A stretch of DNA of 6,906 nt. Source: Candidatus Buchananbacteria bacterium RIFCSPLOWO2_02_FULL_46_11b (GTDB taxonomy: Bacteria; Patescibacteriota; Patescibacteriia; Buchananbacterales; UBA6539). Every line of letters begins with the position of its first letter. Position 1 is the first letter of the stretch. Below are positions 4,703 through 6,906 of the stretch, one piece after another. A model generated the notes under the pieces. It did not search any database. It was not told the DNA's origin and saw nothing but the letters and a program-made list of their open reading frames with translations. The position numbers and the translations under genes are program-made. The stretch covers positions 2,961 to 9,866 of the forward strand of contig MHIR01000022.1 of assembly GCA_001817615.1 (NCBI GenBank). Direction: 5' to 3'.

Positions 4703-6232
4703 ATGCCAGAAGAAAAAACGCAAGAAAGTGCGGCTGATAGCACTGATGCCGAGAATTCGGCATTAAAGACAGTATTTGAAGCCGGCGCCGGCTTTATCGT
4801 GATGGCCTTAGTTTGGGGCTGCGCCATTGCGGCTGTTTTCAATTCGGAAACGGCCAAGAAATTCTTTGGCCAGGCACTGGGTATCCTCAAAGATACCACA
4901 AACCTCAAACGGGTCAAGGGCTATGTTGACACCGTCTTCGGATTGGTGTGGCCCAAGCTGGCAAGAGGATTTCTGATTTTAGGGTCTTTGACTATTATTG
5001 GGATTTCTCTTGTCGTGGTGCTGTTTATCATTAGCCTTGGGGGCTGGTTCTTTGACGCCAATCTTTGGTCTTTTTTCTTCATAGCGACGTCCTGGGTGAC
5101 GCTTGTTGTGGGGATGATTTGGGCCGCGGCGTCAATCATCATCTATTGGCTGATGGCGTCCCTTCGTCTTATTGACGGAGAAAAGCAGTGGGGAAAGGAG
5201 TGGCAACAAGCATTGAGCCGGCCGTTTCTTGCTGTAGCCATGGCTATTGTTACGGTAGCTGTTCTGGTCCTGGCTTTACCAGGTCCGTTCAAGAACATTA
5301 CCGTGATTGCCGTGGTTGCAGGCATGACATCACTTTGGTTGCTTGCGCGGAGATTGACCGGTAAGCAGGATGATAATCTGGTCAGTTATACGCTCAGAGT
5401 AGTCGCTGTTATGGCGGCTTGGACCGTTATTATGTTTGCCTGCCCGACGATTGACCGCTGGGTTGACGCGCGGGCCGGGCAAGTCAGTCGAGCCATCAGT
5501 ATAGATACGGCAAGGGCGAACGACGTCTATCAGCCGTACAAGGTTAGCATCGCCGGAAAAATCCTGGAAGGAGACGATGTCAGCCTCTCGGTTGGCGAGA
5601 TTGTGATGGTTAAAACGGTAGGCGAAATAGAGGTGAAAGACGGACTTGGGCCGTGCCCGGACATTTATGTCTTTAATGCTAACGACGGCACGGACATGTC
5701 TAAAAAGGGGAAGTTTCCCCTCAAGTTCATGCAGATGTGCGGACTGGAGTCAAAACCTCTCTTGACGGAGGTTGAAACGGCCTCGCCGCCGCCGAGCAAA
5801 TCAACGGCTCGGGCGCTTCTTTCCGGATATTCTCCTTTTCTTTCGCCGGCGCTTACAGCCGAATCGTCTAAGTCCGAGTTCTACCAGGAGTTGAAAGCGG
5901 AAGATGGTTGGGTCAATACCGGTCTGATTGTGTACCCCGAGGACCGCGTTGTCTGGGGGCCGTTTGAAGATTCAACGGTTTTTGCCAATGATGACACCCT
6001 GGAGTTCATGTACTGCCTGGGAGTCAAGGTAGGCACGGATTATGTCCCCTGCGAGAAGACGGGCGTTCCGCCCGTACATGGGACAGCTGGCCAGTACTTT
6101 GCCCTCACTAGTGTATGGAGCAATAAGGGAAACTACCCGATGCTCATTTGTTACACCGGCGAGAAATCGGTTAATGTTTTACTCCGGTTGGAGCGAAACG
6201 CGTTTAAATCTCCAAAAGGGAGGGTGTCATGA
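4703..6232 (+). CDS. Six-helix membrane protein with a large cysteine-bearing outer domain
   Basis: I do not recognise this 509-residue protein as a named family. An acidic N-terminus (1-22) leads to hydrophobic helices at about 27-46, 88-112, 122-152, 174-193, 199-216 and 231-249. Positive charges cluster in 47-88, 153-173 and 215-232, so by the positive-inside rule both termini face outward. The roughly 260-residue C-terminal region would then be extracytoplasmic. It holds Cys318, 346, 438, 450 and 483 (Cys247 is at the membrane edge) and looks beta-rich. The segment DGWVNTGLIVYPEDRVVWGPF (401-421) loosely recalls the start of LecA/PA-IL-like or other carbohydrate-binding jelly-roll domains; this is a weak resemblance. 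A Ser/Pro linker (about 360-388) separates two possible modules. AAAGGAGG at 4690-4697 fixes the start. The stop overlaps the next ATG. Confidence 0.85.
   Translation: MPEEKTQESAADSTDAENSALKTVFEAGAGFIVMALVWGCAIAAVFNSETAKKFFGQALGILKDTTNLKRVKGYVDTVFGLVWPKLARGFLILGSLTIIGISLVVVLFIISLGGWFFDANLWSFFFIATSWVTLVVGMIWAAASIIIYWLMASLRLIDGEKQWGKEWQQALSRPFLAVAMAIVTVAVLVLALPGPFKNITVIAVVAGMTSLWLLARRLTGKQDDNLVSYTLRVVAVMAAWTVIMFACPTIDRWVDARAGQVSRAISIDTARANDVYQPYKVSIAGKILEGDDVSLSVGEIVMVKTVGEIEVKDGLGPCPDIYVFNANDGTDMSKKGKFPLKFMQMCGLESKPLLTEVETASPPPSKSTARALLSGYSPFLSPALTAESSKSEFYQELKAEDGWVNTGLIVYPEDRVVWGPFEDSTVFANDDTLEFMYCLGVKVGTDYVPCEKTGVPPVHGTAGQYFALTSVWSNKGNYPMLICYTGEKSVNVLLRLERNAFKSPKGRVS
6059..6075. repeat. Perfect 7-bp-arm palindrome inside the membrane-protein gene
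   Basis: ACGGGCG (6059-6065) is the reverse complement of CGCCCGT (6069-6075) with a TTC loop. CGCCCGTACA at 6069-6078 also occurs at 1348-1357, in the right arm of the palindrome before lgt. It encodes TGVPPVH of the outer domain. It may be a chance hairpin or a relic of the same repeat family. Confidence 0.5.
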
Positions 6233-6681
6233 AGAAAAGCAAAGTCACCTCGGGATGCGCAGGATCTATTATGAACGTGTCAGTAACATTCACGTTCGAT
6301 AACATGTCCTCGGAAATGGCCCAACGGGTCATTGCCGGACTTGATTTCGGCAAGGAGCGCAGGATAACATCCCCGTTTGACAAGGACAAGGATGATGAGA
6401 TTAGAGTCTGGATGAACAAGGTGAGTATTGGCTCTAGTCACTGCGCGGTAACAGTGCAGGTGCATTACGAACGTTCCGGCCATCTGCCCGTTGACGAACA
6501 AGTTTACGGTCTCTGCGAAAAGGATGCCGAAGACTTTGTTTTCAATCCGTTGAAGCAGGCGTTTAAGGGACACGACGTGCCCCGTAATCGCATAGAAACA
6601 CCGCCTGCACCGGCGCCGGCGACAGCGCCCGCTCCGGCTCCTGCGCCTGCAACCGGCACCGCAGCAAGGCGGCGGCGGTAA
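6229..6681 (+). CDS. Unknown small protein with Ala-Pro tail and terminal Arg4
   Basis: This 150-residue product is not recognised. The start overlaps the preceding stop as ATGA (6229-6232), with GGGAGGG at 6218-6224, so translation is probably coupled to the membrane-protein gene. Residues 16-115 look like a compact mixed alpha/beta domain (NVSVTFTFDN; SSHCAVTVQVHYERSG; QVYGLCEKDAEDFVFNPLKQAF) with Cys10, Cys72 and Cys96. There is no signal peptide or lipobox, so it is probably cytosolic. From about 125 the chain is an Ala/Pro-rich, extended linker ending in TGTAARRRR. Such tails often act as spacers, and the Arg4 end could contact membrane phospholipid or nucleic acid; both are inference. 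The tail DNA (6601-6678) is GC-rich and low in complexity. Coding status is well supported by spacing and Shine-Dalgarno; function is unknown. Confidence 0.75.
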   Translation: MKKSKVTSGCAGSIMNVSVTFTFDNMSSEMAQRVIAGLDFGKERRITSPFDKDKDDEIRVWMNKVSIGSSHCAVTVQVHYERSGHLPVDEQVYGLCEKDAEDFVFNPLKQAFKGHDVPRNRIETPPAPAPATAPAPAPAPATGTAARRRR

Positions 6682-6709
6682 TCCCTAATTATCGGATTGC
6701 TAGCGCAGG

Positions 6710-6738
6710 CCCTGTATACAACTTGTTGTTATACAGGG
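6710..6738. other. Stable hairpin downstream of the unknown operon
   Basis: CCCTGTATA (6710-6718) pairs perfectly with TATACAGGG (6730-6738). After one bulged T, CAA/TTG (6719-6721, 6726-6728) continues the stem to a CTTG loop. No T-run follows, so it is not an intrinsic terminator on its own. It may protect the mRNA 3' end or be an operator. It shows no tRNA cloverleaf. Confidence 0.6.
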
Positions 6739-6769
6739 TAAGTTGGCGAGCCGGTCAAACAATAAACAA

Positions 6770-6823
6770 ACGGGTCAATCACATAGTGTAAAAACTATAT
6801 AAGTGATTGACCCGTGTTTTTTT
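6770..6823 (+). terminator. Long-stem terminator closing the unknown operon
   Basis: ACGGGTCAATCAC (6770-6782) is a perfect 13-bp complement of GTGATTGACCCGT (6803-6815). An inner ATAGT/ACTAT stem (6783-6787, 6794-6798) extends the structure, and seven T follow (6817-6823) after one G. It lies about 90 bases after the last stop codon. Confidence 0.9.
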
Positions 6824-6906
6824 GGTCCCGACGTCCGCCAATGGCGGAGTCGGAATCCCGATCCGGCAAACTTGTCCGACGAACCCCGACCCCGCCCTTC
6901 GCGAAT
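6824..6906. repeat. GC-rich repeat-like non-coding segment at the right edge
   Basis: TCCGCC (6834-6839) pairs with GGCGGA (6843-6848), extended by CCGAC/GTCGG (6828-6832, 6849-6853) with one bulged G. Variants of CCCGA and GTCCG recur through the rest (for example 6826, 6857, 6874, 6885). It ends in the palindrome TTCGCGAA (6898-6905). No convincing gene is seen. It is probably intergenic repeat sequence, cut by the window end. Confidence 0.4.

Noticed and set aside
6280..6573. 97-codon - strand frame opposite the last gene
   Set aside because: It lies wholly inside the + strand gene, which has a strong Shine-Dalgarno and coupled start.
6710..6738. tRNA or integron attC-like site
   Set aside because: It is a single hairpin with no cloverleaf arms or attC core sequences, and no integrase is nearby.
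6775..6906. Partial - strand gene entering from the right edge
   Set aside because: The frame is open from the edge for 43 codons, but it reads through hairpin-rich repeat sequence and into the terminator with a low-complexity product. It looks like repeat translation.

Overview
The window looks like a chromosomal segment of an uncultured Patescibacteria/CPR bacterium, probably Parcubacteria-like. This is inferred from gene style: a short coiled-coil protein with a VTKSYLDDKL-type core, a two-helix VirB2/TrbC-like pilin of the kind common in that group, a compact Lgt, and many short intergenic repeats. All convincing genes lie on the + strand. No tRNA, rRNA, CRISPR array, transposase or integrase was recognised.

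Layout. (1) 2-419: the 3' end of a coiled-coil gene containing 21-bp tandem repeats, closed by a strong terminator. (2) 504-1274: a self-contained two-gene unit with a consensus promoter, a FabZ-like hot-dog dehydratase, a 46-residue very basic protein too short for usual ORF cut-offs, and a terminator. (3) 1288-2222: a repeat-filled leader (heptamer GTGAGTA array interrupted by a 12-bp-arm palindrome) followed by lgt, prolipoprotein diacylglyceryl transferase, which itself carries a related heptamer run in a loop. (4) 2234-3636: a consensus promoter drives a MntA-type nucleotidyltransferase almost leaderlessly, followed by its HepT partner (type VII toxin-antitoxin) and a secreted/membrane pilin-like protein, then a terminator. 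(5) 3637-6823: a textbook promoter, a 130-nt leader with possible tiny coupled reading frames, and three genes of unknown function. These are a soluble basic/helical protein, a six-helix membrane protein with a large cysteine-bearing outer domain, and a small protein with an Ala-Pro tail ending in four Arg. A 13-bp-stem terminator closes the unit. (6) 6824-6906: GC-rich, repeat-like, apparently non-coding sequence.

The three-gene unit in (5) is the best candidate for something undescribed. It is a closed transcription unit with strong Shine-Dalgarno sites, short spacings and an ATGA overlap, so its products probably act together, most likely at the cell envelope. Its function cannot be assigned from sequence alone.

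Translation signals divide the window. The FabZ-like gene, the 46-residue gene and the three unknown genes have clear Shine-Dalgarno sites. lgt, mntA, hepT and the pilin gene have none, and mntA appears to be leaderless.
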